A stretch of 64,000 bases of DNA from Fulvimonas soli (GCF_003148905.1 NZ_QGHC01000002.1:1-64000); one strand, 5' to 3'. Shown: positions 17,127 through 27,883, counted from the first letter of the stretch. Notes: generated by a model not told the origin, from the sequence alone. Numbers and translations: made by a program.

Positions 17127-19460
17127 TCAGTCCGGCTTCGGCGCCTTGATCTCGAACCCGCTCGGCGGCGTGTCGCCGGCGAGGTAGCGCACGAAGTAGT
17201 CCCAGCGCCGGCGCATCGCGTACAGCGTGGCGGGCATGCCGTAGCCGTGGTGGACGTTCGGGATCAGCAGCATGTCGAAGTCCTTGTTGGCCTTGATCAG
17301 CGCCTCGGCCACCAGCAGCGTCTCGTAGGGCGGCACGTTGTCGTCCAGCGTGCCGTGCACCAGCATCAGGTGGCCCTTGAGGTTGGCCGCGTGGTTCTGG
17401 TTGGCCTGGTCGTCGTAGTTGCCCTTGCCGTCCTTGTCCGCGACGAGCAGGCCCTGCCACTTCTCGGCCCAGTCGTCCTCGTAGTTGCGGTTGTCGTGGT
17501 TGCCGCTCTCGGCCCAGCCGACCTTGAAGAAGTCGGGGTAGCGGAACAGCGCGCCGGCGGTGGCGTTGCCGCCGCCCGAGTGGCCCCAGATGCCCACGCG
17601 GTCGAGGTCGATCCACGGGTAGCGCTTGCCCAGCTCCTTGATGCCCGCCACCTGGTCCGGCAGCGTGTTGTCGCCGATGTTGCCGAAGTAGGCGTCGTGG
17701 AAGGCCTTGGAGCGCCACGGCGTGCCCATGCCGTCGATGGCGACCACCACGAAGCCCAGCTCGGCCAGCGCCTGGTGGTCGCCGCGCGCGGCGGCGAAGC
17801 TGCGCGAGCCCACCGAGCCGGTCTGCGGGCCGGGGTAGATGTAGTCGACCACCGGGTACTTCTTCGCGGGATCGAAGTCCGTCGGCTTGAACATCAGGCC
17901 GTACAGGTCGGTCCTGCCGTCGCGCGCCTTCACCGTGAACGGCTCGGGCGCCTTCCAGCCGGCGGCGAGCAGGCGGCCGACGTCGGCCCTGGCGACCGGC
18001 GCCACCGTGGCGCCGTCGTCGGCGCGGCGCAGCACCGCGACCGGCGGCGTGGTCGGGGTCGAGTACGAGTCGACGAAGTAGGTGCCGTCGGGCGACAGGG
18101 TGATCGTGTGGTCGGCGTCCTCCGGCGCGAGCAGCTGCGGCTGGCCGCCGTCCAGGCCCACCTTCCAGAACTGCTGGTAGTACGGGTTCACGCCCGGCGT
18201 GCGGCCGACGCCGCGGAACCACACCGTGCGCGTCTTCGGGTCCACCCGCAGCACCTGGGTGACGTTGCCCTCGCCGCTGGTGACGGCGTGCTTGAGCCTG
18301 CCGGTGTCGAGGTCGTACAGGTAGAGCTGGCCCCAGTTGCTGCGCTCGGAGAACCAGATCGCCTCGTGGCTCTCGGGCAGGTAGAACCAGTTGACCTGGT
18401 CGTTGCCGCTCTCGTAGTAGGTCGGCACCTGCTCCTCGAACACCGTGCGCACCGCGCCGGTGGCGGCGTCGGCGATGCGGAACCACTCGTGCTTGTGGTC
18501 GCGCGAGGTGGAGACGAAGGCCAGGGTCTTGCCGTCCGGCGCCCACTTCACGTCGTCCCAGCCGCCGTCGCGGCCGCAGCTGACGTCGTCGCACAGGCTG
18601 GAGCGGTGCTGGTCCGGCGGCATCTTCAGCCGCGTCACCTTCCCCGCCGCCACGTCGATGACCACCCGCTCGATCATCGTCACGTCCTTGTCGCCCACCA
18701 GCGGGTACTTCCACTGCAGCAGCCTGGGATGGCCCACGTTGGTGGTGACCAGGTACATGTCGCCGGTCTTGCGCTGGTCCTGCTGGAAGGTGGCGATCTT
18801 CGTGGAATCCGGCGACCACACCAGGATGGCGTTGTCGGTGTGCTTCCAGCCGGCGTTGTCGGTGGCGTAGCCGTAGTTCTCCACGCCGTCGGTGGTGAGC
18901 CGGGTCTCCTTGCCGGTGGCGACGTCGCGCACCCACAGGTTCCAGTCGCGGATGAAGGCCTCGCGCTTCTTGTCCGGCGAGAGCACCCCGGGCTCCTTGC
19001 CGCCCTTGGCGGCCTTCTCGGCGCAGGACGGCGCGGCGGCCTTGAGGTCGCACAGGTAGCGCTTGCCGCCGCGCTGCACGTCCAGGCGGCCGTCGGCGGC
19101 GATGCCGAAGTCGCGCACGCCCAGCTTCTCGGCCTTCACCGGCTTGCCGCCGGCCTTGGCCAGCGCCGCGGCGAGCTTCGCCTGGTCGAAGGCCGGCGCG
19201 GCCTTGCCGGTGGCGGCATCGACCGTCAGGTAGCGGTCGCCCCTGGCGTCGTGGTCGACGTACCAGAAGTGGCCGTCGTCCAGCCACTTCACGTCCTGCA
19301 CCGCGTGGTCGACCAGCGGCGCCGCGTTGAAGCCGAGGAAGCGCGCCGCGCGCGCGTAGTCGTCCGCGCTCAGCGTGCGCCCCTGCGCGTGCGCGCCGCC
19401 GGCCAGCAGCGCCAGCGCCAGCATGCCGGCCAGATGCGGCCGGACCGTGTTCGAAGCCAT
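17127..19460 (-). CDS. S9 prolyl oligopeptidase-family (DPP-IV-like) serine peptidase
   Basis: The product has 777 residues with a Sec signal peptide ending AHAQ. The N-terminal half is a DPP-IV-type propeller and the C-terminal half an alpha/beta-hydrolase. The catalytic Ser628 lies in GHSGGG, the Asp near 706 in HGTLDDN, and the His near 736 in HHGYG. It probably removes dipeptides from proline-containing peptides in the periplasm or outside the cell. GGGAG precedes the ATG. Secreted S9 peptidases are common in Xanthomonadales. Confidence 0.93.
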   Translation of the reverse strand: MASNTVRPHLAGMLALALLAGGAHAQGRTLSADDYARAARFLGFNAAPLVDHAVQDVKWLDDGHFWYVDHDARGDRYLTVDAATGKAAPAFDQAKLAAALAKAGGKPVKAEKLGVRDFGIAADGRLDVQRGGKRYLCDLKAAAPSCAEKAAKGGKEPGVLSPDKKREAFIRDWNLWVRDVATGKETRLTTDGVENYGYATDNAGWKHTDNAILVWSPDSTKIATFQQDQRKTGDMYLVTTNVGHPRLLQWKYPLVGDKDVTMIERVVIDVAAGKVTRLKMPPDQHRSSLCDDVSCGRDGGWDDVKWAPDGKTLAFVSTSRDHKHEWFRIADAATGAVRTVFEEQVPTYYESGNDQVNWFYLPESHEAIWFSERSNWGQLYLYDLDTGRLKHAVTSGEGNVTQVLRVDPKTRTVWFRGVGRTPGVNPYYQQFWKVGLDGGQPQLLAPEDADHTITLSPDGTYFVDSYSTPTTPPVAVLRRADDGATVAPVARADVGRLLAAGWKAPEPFTVKARDGRTDLYGLMFKPTDFDPAKKYPVVDYIYPGPQTGSVGSRSFAAARGDHQALAELGFVVVAIDGMGTPWRSKAFHDAYFGNIGDNTLPDQVAGIKELGKRYPWIDLDRVGIWGHSGGGNATAGALFRYPDFFKVGWAESGNHDNRNYEDDWAEKWQGLLVADKDGKGNYDDQANQNHAANLKGHLMLVHGTLDDNVPPYETLLVAEALIKANKDFDMLLIPNVHHGYGMPATLYAMRRRWDYFVRYLAGDTPPSGFEIKAPKPD

Positions 19461-19628
19461 CTCGTGCTCCCCAGTTGCCGAAAGTAAGGAACCTCCTGCC
19501 GGGCAGGCCCAGGGCGCTGCGCGGCCAGCGGCCGATCCTACCGTGCCGGTAGTCATGGCACCCCTGCCATTGGTCCCGGCTCCGCGGCGCTGCGGCAGAA
19601 TGGCGGCCCCCTCCGGTGGAAAGCCCCC

Positions 19629-20009
19629 ATGCCTGCCCTGCCCGAAGCCCGCCTGCTCGAAATGGTCTTTCCCGACCACACCAACCACCTCGGCACGCTG
19701 TTCGGCGGGCAGGCGCTGGCGTGGATGGACAAGGCCGCCTTCATCGTGGCCTCGCGCCACGCGCGGCGCACCGTGGTCACCGCGCGCTCGGAGGAGGTGA
19801 ACTTCCGCGTGCCGGTGCGCGCCGGCCAGCTGGTGGAGCTGGTGGCGCGGCTGGTCGCGGTGGGCCGCAGCTCGATGCAGGTGGAGGTGGAGATGACCGC
19901 GGAGGACCCGCTCAGCGGCGACCGCCGCGTGTGCACCACCGGCCGCTTCGTGATGATCGCGCTGGACGCGCACGGCACGCCCGTGGCGGTGCCGCCGCTG
20001 CCCGCTTGA
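19629..20009 (+). CDS. Hotdog-fold acyl-CoA thioesterase (YciA-like)
   Basis: The 126-residue single hotdog domain carries the family signature HTNHLGTLFGGQALAWMDKAAF and EEVNFRVPVRAGQLVELVARL. It should hydrolyse acyl-CoA to free acid and CoA in the cytoplasm. It is slightly shorter at the C-terminus than typical YciA. A CAGAAT -10-like box lies about 30 nt upstream. The next gene (GST) begins 58 nt later. Confidence 0.88.
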   Translation: MPALPEARLLEMVFPDHTNHLGTLFGGQALAWMDKAAFIVASRHARRTVVTARSEEVNFRVPVRAGQLVELVARLVAVGRSSMQVEVEMTAEDPLSGDRRVCTTGRFVMIALDAHGTPVAVPPLPA

Positions 20010-20067
20010 CGGGCGCCGCCGGCACCGCGCAGTCTGCGGGGCGGTCTCAAGCCGCGGAGTCCCTGGC

Positions 20068-20811
20068 ATGTCGCTCACCGTCATCGGCAACTACATCTCG
20101 CCCTACGTGCGCAAGGTGCTGGCGTGCCTGGAGCTGAAGGGCCTGGACTACCGCATCGACCCGATCATCCCGTTCTACGGCAACGACGAGTTCGCCCGGC
20201 TCAGCCCGCTGCGGCGGGTGCCGGTGCTGATCGACGGCGAGCTGGTGCTCAACGACTCCTCGGTGATCTGCCAGTACCTGGAGGACAGGCATCCCGCGCC
20301 GGCCTTCTACCCGGCCGACGTCGCGCAGCGCGCGCAGGCGCGCTGGCTGGAGGAGTTCGCCGACACGCGGCTGGCCGACCTGCTGATCTGGCGCGTGTTC
20401 TACCAGCGCGCGATCCGCCGCCGCATCTTCGGCGAGGACACCGACGAGGCGGCGGTGCGGGACGCGCTGGAGGTGCAGCTCCCGCCGGCGCTGGACTACC
20501 TGGAGGCGCGGCTGCCGGCGGACGGCTTCCTGTTCGGCGTGCCGTGCGTCGCCGACGTCAGCATCGCCAGCTACTTCCGCACCGCCGCGTTCGTGCGCTA
20601 CGCGCCCGACCCGGCGCGCTGGCCGCGCACCGCCGCCCTCGTCGAGCGCGTGCTGGCGCTGGAGCCGCTGCGCAAGCTGGCGCGCTACGAGGACGCCATG
20701 CTGCGCATCCCGCCGCCCGAGCAGCGCGCCGCGCTGGCCGCGGTCGGCGCGCCGCTGACCGAGTGGACGCTGGGGACCGACCGGCCACGGCATGGGGTGC
20801 CGCGCGGCTGA
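20068..20811 (+). CDS. Glutathione S-transferase family protein
   Basis: The 247-residue protein has an N-terminal thioredoxin-like domain: SPYVRKVLACLELKGL at the glutathione site, RRVPVLIDGELVLNDSSVICQYLED with the cis-Pro and the SS/glutamyl-binding turn. The helical C-terminal domain includes DVSIASYF. It would conjugate or isomerise electrophiles using glutathione. The exact class is not clear. A second, unrelated GST is at 46333-47016. Confidence 0.88.
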   Translation: MSLTVIGNYISPYVRKVLACLELKGLDYRIDPIIPFYGNDEFARLSPLRRVPVLIDGELVLNDSSVICQYLEDRHPAPAFYPADVAQRAQARWLEEFADTRLADLLIWRVFYQRAIRRRIFGEDTDEAAVRDALEVQLPPALDYLEARLPADGFLFGVPCVADVSIASYFRTAAFVRYAPDPARWPRTAALVERVLALEPLRKLARYEDAMLRIPPPEQRAALAAVGAPLTEWTLGTDRPRHGVPRG

Positions 20812-20828
20812 GGCCCGGAGGGGAAGGC

Positions 20829-20849
20829 ATCGCGGCCTCCGGCCGCGAT
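20829..20849. repeat. REP-like palindrome / bidirectional terminator
   Basis: ATCGCGGCC-TCC-GGCCGCGAT is a perfect 9-bp hairpin between the convergent GST and LysR genes. It belongs to the GCGGCCGGAGGCCGC repeat family found at five other places in the window. Confidence 0.7.
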
Positions 20850-20871
20850 ACCCACCCCATGGAAGCACCAC

Positions 20872-21768
20872 TCACACCTGCCCCATCAACTCCGCCAGCC
20901 AGTCCACGAACACGCGCAGGCGCAACGGCAGGTGGCGCTGCGCGGGATACAGCACGCTCAGCGGCAACGGCGGCGGCGGCGCGTCCGGCAGCAGTTCCAG
21001 CAGCCGCCCCTTGGCCAGGCACCCGGCCAGGCGGTAGCGCGGGAACTGCGCGATGCCGAGGCCGGCCTCGCAGCAGGCGAAGTAGGCCTCCACGCCGCTC
21101 ACCGTCACCGGGCCCGGCAGCGTCACCTCGCGCCGGCGCCGCCCCACCACGAACTCCAGCGGCTCGCAGCGCTGGTGCGTGGGCGACTTCCAGTTCACCG
21201 CCAGGTGGCCCCGCGCCAGCTCGGCCAGCGACGCGGGGCGGCCGTGCCGGCGCACGTAGGCGGCGCTCGCCACGGTGACCTGCGGCAGCAGCGCCACGCG
21301 CCGCCCGACCAGGCCCGAGTCGGGCAGCTCGCCGGTGCGCAGCACGCAGTCCACGCCCTCGCGCACCAGGTCGACGAAGCGGTCGGAGGTGCTCAGCTCC
21401 AGCTCGATCTCCGGGTGGCGCGCCAGGAACCGCGGCAGCGCCGGGATCACCACCACGCGCGCCAGCGCGGTGGGCAGGTCCACGCGCAGGCGGCCGCGCG
21501 GGTGGCGGTTGGCGTCGCGCAGGCTGCCCTCCATTTCCTCCACGTCGGCGAGCAGGCGCCGGCAGTGCGCGTAGTAGGCCTCGCCGTCGCGGGTGGGCCG
21601 CACGCGGCGCGTGGTGCGCTGCAGGAGCTGGGTCCCGAGCCGCGCCTCCAGCGCGCGGATCGCGTGGGTGGCGGTGGCGCGCGGCAGGTCCAGGTCGCTG
21701 GCCGCGGCGGTGAAGCTGCCCAGCTCCACGATGCGCGCGAACAGCCGCATCGCCTGCAGGTGGTCCAT
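20872..21768 (-). CDS. LysR-family transcriptional regulator
   Basis: The 298-residue protein has the LysR N-terminal winged helix (MDHLQAMRLFARIVELGSF, then ATATHAIRALEARLGTQLLQRTTRRV) and a periplasmic-binding-protein-like effector domain. It resembles the YafC/DmlR group of LysR regulators. It is divergent from an aldo-keto reductase gene, its likely target. The effector is unknown. Confidence 0.92.
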   Translation of the reverse strand: MDHLQAMRLFARIVELGSFTAAASDLDLPRATATHAIRALEARLGTQLLQRTTRRVRPTRDGEAYYAHCRRLLADVEEMEGSLRDANRHPRGRLRVDLPTALARVVVIPALPRFLARHPEIELELSTSDRFVDLVREGVDCVLRTGELPDSGLVGRRVALLPQVTVASAAYVRRHGRPASLAELARGHLAVNWKSPTHQRCEPLEFVVGRRRREVTLPGPVTVSGVEAYFACCEAGLGIAQFPRYRLAGCLAKGRLLELLPDAPPPPLPLSVLYPAQRHLPLRLRVFVDWLAELMGQV

Positions 21769-21795
21769 TGTTGAGCTCCTTTGGATGGTGTTGGC

Positions 21796-21813
21796 GATTA
21801 TTGAGCATTTATC
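21796..21813. promoter_or_regulatory. Candidate LysR-binding site
   Basis: An A/T-rich imperfect dyad, GATTATTGAGCATTTATC, contains a T-N11-A core (21799 and 21811). It lies between the divergent LysR and aldo-keto reductase genes, in otherwise very G+C-rich DNA. Confidence 0.45.
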
Positions 21814-21888
21814 GGGCAGCGGCACGGGCGGATGATCGCCGGGCATTCCGGTGCGGGGCGATCGGCCCGGGGCTCCCGGGCGGGGCCC

Positions 21889-21910
21889 TCGCGGCCGGAG
21901 GCCGCTCCCG
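21889..21910. repeat. REP-like element, single copy
   Basis: TCGCGGCCGGAGGCCGCTCCCG matches the REP unit seen at 24257, 34445 and 56465. It lies in the leader of the aldo-keto reductase gene. Confidence 0.65.
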
Positions 21911-21949
21911 CCGCTTTCCTTCCACCCACACCCCCAAGGAGGCTCCACC

Positions 21950-22942
<993 letters not shown>

Positions 22943-22950
22943 TCGCTGCC

Positions 22951-22980
22951 GGCGCCGCCGTGCGCAGGCACGGCGGCGCC
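22951..22980. terminator. Strong hairpin terminator between convergent genes
   Basis: Perfect 13-nt arms (22951-22963 and 22968-22980) enclose GCAG, 8 nt after the aldo-keto reductase stop and 50 nt before the stop of the convergent outer-membrane gene. No T-run follows. Confidence 0.65.
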
Positions 22981-23029
22981 CATCGCGGGAGCGCATCACA
23001 CGGAACGAATACGGTGCCGGCGTGCCGCC

Positions 23030-24019
23030 TCAGTGCACGTAGTTGAGCGCCACCGCCGGCGTGATCGTGGTCGGCGCGCGGTGGCCGGTGATCACGCGGG
23101 TGCCGAACAGCACGCCCAGGTTGGCGCTGAAGTTGTACTCCACCGCCGGCGCGATGCTGTAGGCGTCGCTGCGGCCCGAGCGCGCGCGCAGAGTGCGCGG
23201 CGGCATCGCCGCGTCGGGGTCCGACAGCACGCCGTCCACGCGGGTGCTGGCGTTGCGCCGCCAGGCGAGGTCCAGCGCCAGCACCCAGCGGCGGGTCAGG
23301 CTGTATTCCCAGGCGGCGTTGGCATAGAAGGAGTCGCCCGGCCGCGCGCGGCCGCGGAAGCCCTCCGGCGTGCCGTACACGCTCACGCCGCGCACGTCCG
23401 CGTGGCGCGACCAGGTCTGCGCCACGTTGAAGCGCATGCGCAGGATGCGCCCGCTGGGCAGCCAGAAGTAGGTCTGCGTGTTGAGCTGCAGCGTGGTGGC
23501 GTGGGCGCCGCCGCCCATGCCGTCGGCGGGCCGCCGGCCCAGGCGGTCGTACTTGCCGGTCGGCAGGGTTTCCTGCAATTGCAGCGAGACGGTGGGCAGC
23601 CAGCTGCCTTCCCGGAACTGGTGCAGGCGGTACTGCGCCTGCACGGAGAGGTCGCCGGCGCCGATGCCGCGGCTGTCGGGGCCGCCGTCCACGCGGTTGT
23701 AGCCGAACACCGGCACCAGGCCGACGGTGAGCCGGTCGGTGACGCCGTAGAGCATGTAGGTGAGCGAGCCGTAGCCGTCGACGCCGTGCGAGCTCACGTC
23801 GTAGAGGTAGGGCTCGACCAGGAAGTGGCCCTGCGGCAGGGTCGCGGCCGAGTTGGCCAGCATCGGGCCGGTCCACCAGGCGTCGTCCAGCGACTGGCGC
23901 GGCGCGGGCGCGTCCTGCGCGGGGGCCGCGGAGGGCGCCAGTGCGGCGCACAGGCAGAGGGCCGCCATCGCGGCAGGCCAGCGGAGCCGGCGGGCCAGCG
24001 GCCACGCCTTCGTCCGCAT
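23030..24019 (-). CDS. Outer-membrane beta-barrel protein (MetA-pathway/transporter-like family)
   Basis: The 329-residue product starts MRTKAWPLARRLRWPAAMAALCLCAALA, a Sec signal peptide, then a segment rich in alternating aromatic and hydrophobic strands (FLVEPYLYDVSS, LTYMLYGVTDRLTVGLVPVFGY, VSLQLQETLPTGKYD) ending in an antiparallel strand with terminal VALNYVH. This resembles PF13557-type outer-membrane proteins. An alternative start at 24052 has GAGGGGAG almost abutting it. No operon partner is evident. Confidence 0.75.
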   Translation of the reverse strand: MRTKAWPLARRLRWPAAMAALCLCAALAPSAAPAQDAPAPRQSLDDAWWTGPMLANSAATLPQGHFLVEPYLYDVSSHGVDGYGSLTYMLYGVTDRLTVGLVPVFGYNRVDGGPDSRGIGAGDLSVQAQYRLHQFREGSWLPTVSLQLQETLPTGKYDRLGRRPADGMGGGAHATTLQLNTQTYFWLPSGRILRMRFNVAQTWSRHADVRGVSVYGTPEGFRGRARPGDSFYANAAWEYSLTRRWVLALDLAWRRNASTRVDGVLSDPDAAMPPRTLRARSGRSDAYSIAPAVEYNFSANLGVLFGTRVITGHRAPTTITPAVALNYVH

Positions 24020-24256
24020 TCGCTTCGGCAAGCCTTCGGCGCGCACCTGCATCTCCCCTCGATCGTCTGGATTGCCATCCGCCAAGGACAGGGATGCCCA
24101 GGCCTTGCCGGACCAGCCCTCGATGATCCGGGCGATGGCCGGCACGGATCACTCCGATTCTTGCGCAAGGCGACCAACACCGCGCACCACGGCGATGCCG
24201 TCTGCGCAGGCCTTGCTGCCAGCGTGCTGTCAGCAGCCGGGGCGGGGACCGGGGAT

Positions 24257-24353
24257 TCGCGGCCGGAGGCCGCTCCCACCGGAAGCCGCCCCCACAAGGC
24301 TTTGCCGCAAGCCCGTGGGCGCGGCCTCCGCCCGCGCGCCCGTGGCGGGCCGC
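24257..24353. repeat. REP-like unit and degenerate inverted partner
   Basis: TCGCGGCCGGAGGCCGCTCCCAC (24257-24279) matches the REP family. A weaker inverted counterpart with GTGGGCGCGGCCTCCGC follows near 24315-24331, ahead of the M1 peptidase stop. The rest of the gap from 24146 holds nothing recognisable. Confidence 0.55.
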
Positions 24354-26324
24354 TCAGGGCATCGCGTAGCCGTTGTTGCCGCGGTCGGCATCCGGCAGCT
24401 TGTGGTCCGGGTCCAGCGTGAGCCGCGCGATGCGCTTGGCGGTGGGCAGGAACACCTCCGGCGTCGCGCTCTGCCGCCACGCCTCCACCGGCACGCGGAT
24501 GTCCTGCGTGCTGCCGTCGGCGAAGTCGATGCGCAGGGTGGCCGGCATCACCAGTTTCTGCCGGCTGACCAGGTGCACGTCCGCGCCCTTGGCCGGGTCG
24601 TTGTCCACGTAGGACGCGCCGCTCACGCCCATGTCCAGCTGCCAGTTGTTGAGGTACCAGCCGCGCCACCACCACGCGAGGTCCTCGCCCGCCGCGCTGC
24701 CCATGAAGCGGAAGAAGTCCGACGGCGTGGGGTGCTTGTAGGCCCAGGTGGCGATGTACTTGCGGAAGGCCGGGTCGAAGCGCTCGGGCCCGAGGATCTG
24801 CTCGCGCAGCAGCACCAGCCCCAGCGCGCCCTTGAAGTAGCTCACCGCGTGGCGGTACTTCTCCGAGACCGAATCCGCCGGCGCCATCAGCGTGGGCGCG
24901 GCGGGGTCGGCCAGCACCGGCAGGATCTCGTCCACCGGGTTGCCGCCCTTGGGCGCGTACTCGCTGTCGCGCTTGGGCGCGTACTCGCCGTGGTTGAAGG
25001 CGTCGGAGGCGTAGACGTCGATGAAGGTGTTGAAGCCCTCGTCCATGAAGGCGTGGCGGCGCTCGTTGGAGCCCACGATCATCGGGAACCAGCCGTGGCC
25101 GAGCTCGTGCGCGGTGATCCAGAACAGCATCGAGCCGTGGTCCTCGTAGCCGTCGAACACGATGCCGGGGTATTCCATGCCCGCGCCGTGGCCGCCCAGA
25201 TTCACCGCGACCGGCCAGGGATAGGGGTACCACTTGGAGGAGAAGTGCTCGATCGCGCCCTTCACGTACTCGGTGGAGCGGTCCCACCTGTCCTTGCCCA
25301 CGCCCTCGACCGGGTACACCGACATGGCCAGCGCGTGCCGGCCTTCCGGCAGGTCGATGCGCGCGGCGTCCCACACGAAGGCGGGCGAGGCGGCGAAGGC
25401 CACGTCGCGGGTGTGCTCCATGTGGAAGCGCCAGGTCTGCGTGCCCTCGCGCTTCGGGCGGCTGGCCGGGTCGGCCACCTCCTCCGGCTTGCGGATGTAC
25501 ACCGTGGCGTCGCTCTGCGCGGCTCTGGCGAGGCGCTGCTGCTCGGTGGCGGTGAGCACCTCCTTCGGGTTCGCCAGCTCGCCGGAGCCGGCCACGATCC
25601 AGTTCCACGGCACGGTCACCGCGTAGTCGAAGCTGCCGTACTCCAGATAGAACTCCGAGCCCAGGTAGGGCAGCGTGTCCCAGCCGCGCAGGTCGTCGTA
25701 CACCGCCATGCGCGGGTACCACTGCGCGATCTCGTAGATGTCGCCGTTCCTGGTCGGCGTCACCGCGGTGCGCCCGCCCCACGGGCCCGGCACGGCGTAG
25801 TGGTAGCGGATGCGCAGCTTCAGCGACTTGCCGCCGCCGGCCAGCGGCCGCGGCAGGTCCACGCGCAGGCGGGTGTCGTCCACCAGGTAGCGCACCGGCT
25901 TGCCGTCCACCTCCACCGCTTCGAGTCGGTAGCCGTCGGTGGCCTGCTTGCGCACGAAGCGGCCGTTGAGCGCGGTGCGCGCGTCGCGGCGGTAGATGTT
26001 CTGGTCCAGCTGCAGCCACAGCACGTCCAGCGCGTCGGGGCTGCGGTTGGTGTAGGTGATGGTCTCGTCGCCCGCCAGGGTGTGCGTGGCCGGGTCGATC
26101 GTGGCCTGGATCGCGTAGTCGGCACGGTTCTGCCAGAACAACGGGCCGGGCCGGCCGGCGCCGTCGCGGAAGGCATTGGGCGCGTCGGGCAGCGACAGCG
26201 GCGCGAACAGCGCCTGCGGGTCGAAGCCGCCGCCGTCCGCGCCGCCGGCGAAGGCGGGCGCGGCCAGCGCGCCGGCAACGATCAGGACTGCCGCGGCGCA
26301 GCGGGCCGTAGCCGGGTTCTTCAT
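24354..26324 (-). CDS. Secreted M1-family metallopeptidase
   Basis: The product has 656 residues with a signal peptide (AAAVLIVAGALAAPAFA). The zinc site is HELGH at 406-410, with the Glu ligand in MDEGFNTF near 429. The substrate-binding exopeptidase loop of aminopeptidase N is altered (GGHGAGMEYPG), so it belongs to the divergent secreted M1 group. A short tandem, KRDSEYAPKGG after EYAP, lies near the middle. It is divergent from queF. A second M1 enzyme is at 52292-54154. Confidence 0.9.
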   Translation of the reverse strand: MKNPATARCAAAVLIVAGALAAPAFAGGADGGGFDPQALFAPLSLPDAPNAFRDGAGRPGPLFWQNRADYAIQATIDPATHTLAGDETITYTNRSPDALDVLWLQLDQNIYRRDARTALNGRFVRKQATDGYRLEAVEVDGKPVRYLVDDTRLRVDLPRPLAGGGKSLKLRIRYHYAVPGPWGGRTAVTPTRNGDIYEIAQWYPRMAVYDDLRGWDTLPYLGSEFYLEYGSFDYAVTVPWNWIVAGSGELANPKEVLTATEQQRLARAAQSDATVYIRKPEEVADPASRPKREGTQTWRFHMEHTRDVAFAASPAFVWDAARIDLPEGRHALAMSVYPVEGVGKDRWDRSTEYVKGAIEHFSSKWYPYPWPVAVNLGGHGAGMEYPGIVFDGYEDHGSMLFWITAHELGHGWFPMIVGSNERRHAFMDEGFNTFIDVYASDAFNHGEYAPKRDSEYAPKGGNPVDEILPVLADPAAPTLMAPADSVSEKYRHAVSYFKGALGLVLLREQILGPERFDPAFRKYIATWAYKHPTPSDFFRFMGSAAGEDLAWWWRGWYLNNWQLDMGVSGASYVDNDPAKGADVHLVSRQKLVMPATLRIDFADGSTQDIRVPVEAWRQSATPEVFLPTAKRIARLTLDPDHKLPDADRGNNGYAMP

Positions 26325-26451
26325 GGCGGGTTCCTTCGGGGAGCCGGGGACGAACCGGCACTATATGGCCGCCCCGCGCGGGCCGGGTAGGCCACAAGTC
26401 ACGGATGGCCGCGCATTCGGACGTCCAAACGGGGCGCCGGGGCCGCTCCGC

Positions 26452-26457
26452 TAGAAT
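26452..26457 (+). promoter_or_regulatory. -10 element 6 nt before the queF ATG
   Basis: TAGAAT ends 6 nt before the ATG at 26464, so transcription would start at or next to the start codon. There is no ribosome-binding site, which fits a leaderless mRNA. Confidence 0.55.
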
Positions 26458-26463
26458 GGCCGC

Positions 26464-27291
26464 ATGAGCACCCCCGAACACTCCCCGCTCGGCAAGGCCA
26501 CGGTCTACGCCGACCGCTACGATCCCGCGCTGCTGTTCCCGATCCCGCGCGCGCCCAAGCGCGCCGAGCTCGGCCTGCATGGCGCGCTGCCCTTCCGCGG
26601 CGTGGACGTGTGGAACGCCTACGAGCTGTCCTGGCTGGACGCGCGCGGCAAGCCGCGCGTGGCGCTGGCCGAGTTCCGCGTGCCGGCGGACTCGCCGAAC
26701 ATCGTGGAATCCAAGTCCTTCAAGCTGTACCTGAACGGCTTCGCGCAGGAGCGCGTCGCGGACGAGGAGGCGCTCGCCGCCACGCTCGCGCGCGACCTCT
26801 CGGCCGCCGCCGGCGCGCCGGTGGGCGTGGCGCTGCATGCGCCCAGCGCGCGCGGGCTGCCGTTCGCCGACCTGGACGGCGACTCGATCGACGCGCTGGA
26901 ACTGGACCTCGACGACTACGGCCCGCCCAAGGCCGGCCATCTGCGCGCCGACGCCTCCGCCGCCGAGGTGGAGGAGACGCTGGTGTCGGACCTGCTGCGC
27001 TCGAACTGCCCGGTCACCGGCCAGCCGGACTGGGGCAGCGTGCAGATCCGCTACCGCGGCGCGCCGATCGACCGCGCGGGGCTGCTGCGCTACCTGGTGT
27101 CCTTCCGCACCCACAGCGAGTTCCACGAGCAGTGCGTGGAGCGCATCTTCGTCGACGTCATGGCGCGCTGCGCGCCGCGCGAGCTGAGCGTGTACGCGCG
27201 CTACACGCGGCGCGGCGGGCTGGACATCAACCCGTTCCGCAGCACCGACCCGCAGGCCGCGCCGGGCAACCCGCGCGGCGCGCGGCAGTGA
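26464..27291 (+). CDS. queF: NADPH-dependent 7-cyano-7-deazaguanine reductase
   Basis: The 275-residue bimodular QueF reduces preQ0 to preQ1 in queuosine biosynthesis. The QueF motif [12 protein letters not shown], the catalytic Cys182 in [12 protein letters not shown] with Asp189, and [13 protein letters not shown] are present. Length and architecture match the E. coli-type long form. It appears leaderless and is followed by a lipoprotein gene 19 nt downstream. Confidence 0.96.
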   Translation: MSTPEHSPLGKATVYADRYDPALLFPIPRAPKRAELGLHGALPFRGVDVWNAYELSWLDARGKPRVALAEFRVPADSPNIVESKSFKLYLNGFAQERVADEEALAATLARDLSAAAGAPVGVALHAPSARGLPFADLDGDSIDALELDLDDYGPPKAGHLRADASAAEVEETLVSDLLRSNCPVTGQPDWGSVQIRYRGAPIDRAGLLRYLVSFRTHSEFHEQCVERIFVDVMARCAPRELSVYARYTRRGGLDINPFRSTDPQAAPGNPRGARQ

Positions 27292-27310
27292 GCCGCGGCG
27301 CGGCCGGCCG

Positions 27311-27883
27311 ATGAACACGCGCCAGCCGGCCGTCCGCGTCGCCGTGCTGCTCGGCGCGCTGGCGGCCGGCGGCTGCGGCCGGCACGAGCCGCCGCCCCCG
27401 CCAGCGACGGAACAGACGCGGGCGCCGCCCGCCCGGACGGCCACGGCGCATTCCGCCGCCCCTGCCGCCGTGGCGCATGGCGCGGCCACGCCGGGCACTT
27501 CTCCGGTACCCGCGGCCGCCGCGAGCACCGCACCGGCGGACGACCGCTTCCGCATCGCCAGCGTCGCGCTGGGCGACGCCGTGGACGCCGCGCACGCGGT
27601 GCTCCGGCCGAAGGACCGCTTCGCGCCCGCGCAGCCGTCGATCTACGCCAGCGTGGCCACGCGGGGCCGCACCGCGGGCGTGGTGCTGGGCGCGCGCTGG
27701 CGCTACCTGGAAGGCGCGGGCCAGACCATCGGCGCGATCGACCAGGCCATCGCCACCGACGGCGCGGCGGTCACCGCCTTCCAGCTGCGCAACCCGCAGC
27801 CCTGGCCGACCGGCCGTTACCGCGTCGAGATCCTGCTCGACGGCCGGGTCGCCGCCAGCCGCGACTTCGAGGTGGGGCCATGA
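27311..27883 (+). CDS. Putative lipoprotein of unknown function
   Basis: This 190-residue product has a lipobox (LLGALAAGGC). A long Pro/Ala/Thr-rich linker (about residues 27-80) follows, then a compact domain containing ASVATRGRTAGVVLGARWRYLEGAGQTI and a C-terminal beta pattern TGRYRVEILLDGRVAASRDFEV. The C-terminal part looks like a small beta-sandwich. I do not recognise a named family. It follows queF closely and ends before a strong terminator. Confidence 0.8.
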   Translation: MNTRQPAVRVAVLLGALAAGGCGRHEPPPPPATEQTRAPPARTATAHSAAPAAVAHGAATPGTSPVPAAAASTAPADDRFRIASVALGDAVDAAHAVLRPKDRFAPAQPSIYASVATRGRTAGVVLGARWRYLEGAGQTIGAIDQAIATDGAAVTAFQLRNPQPWPTGRYRVEILLDGRVAASRDFEVGP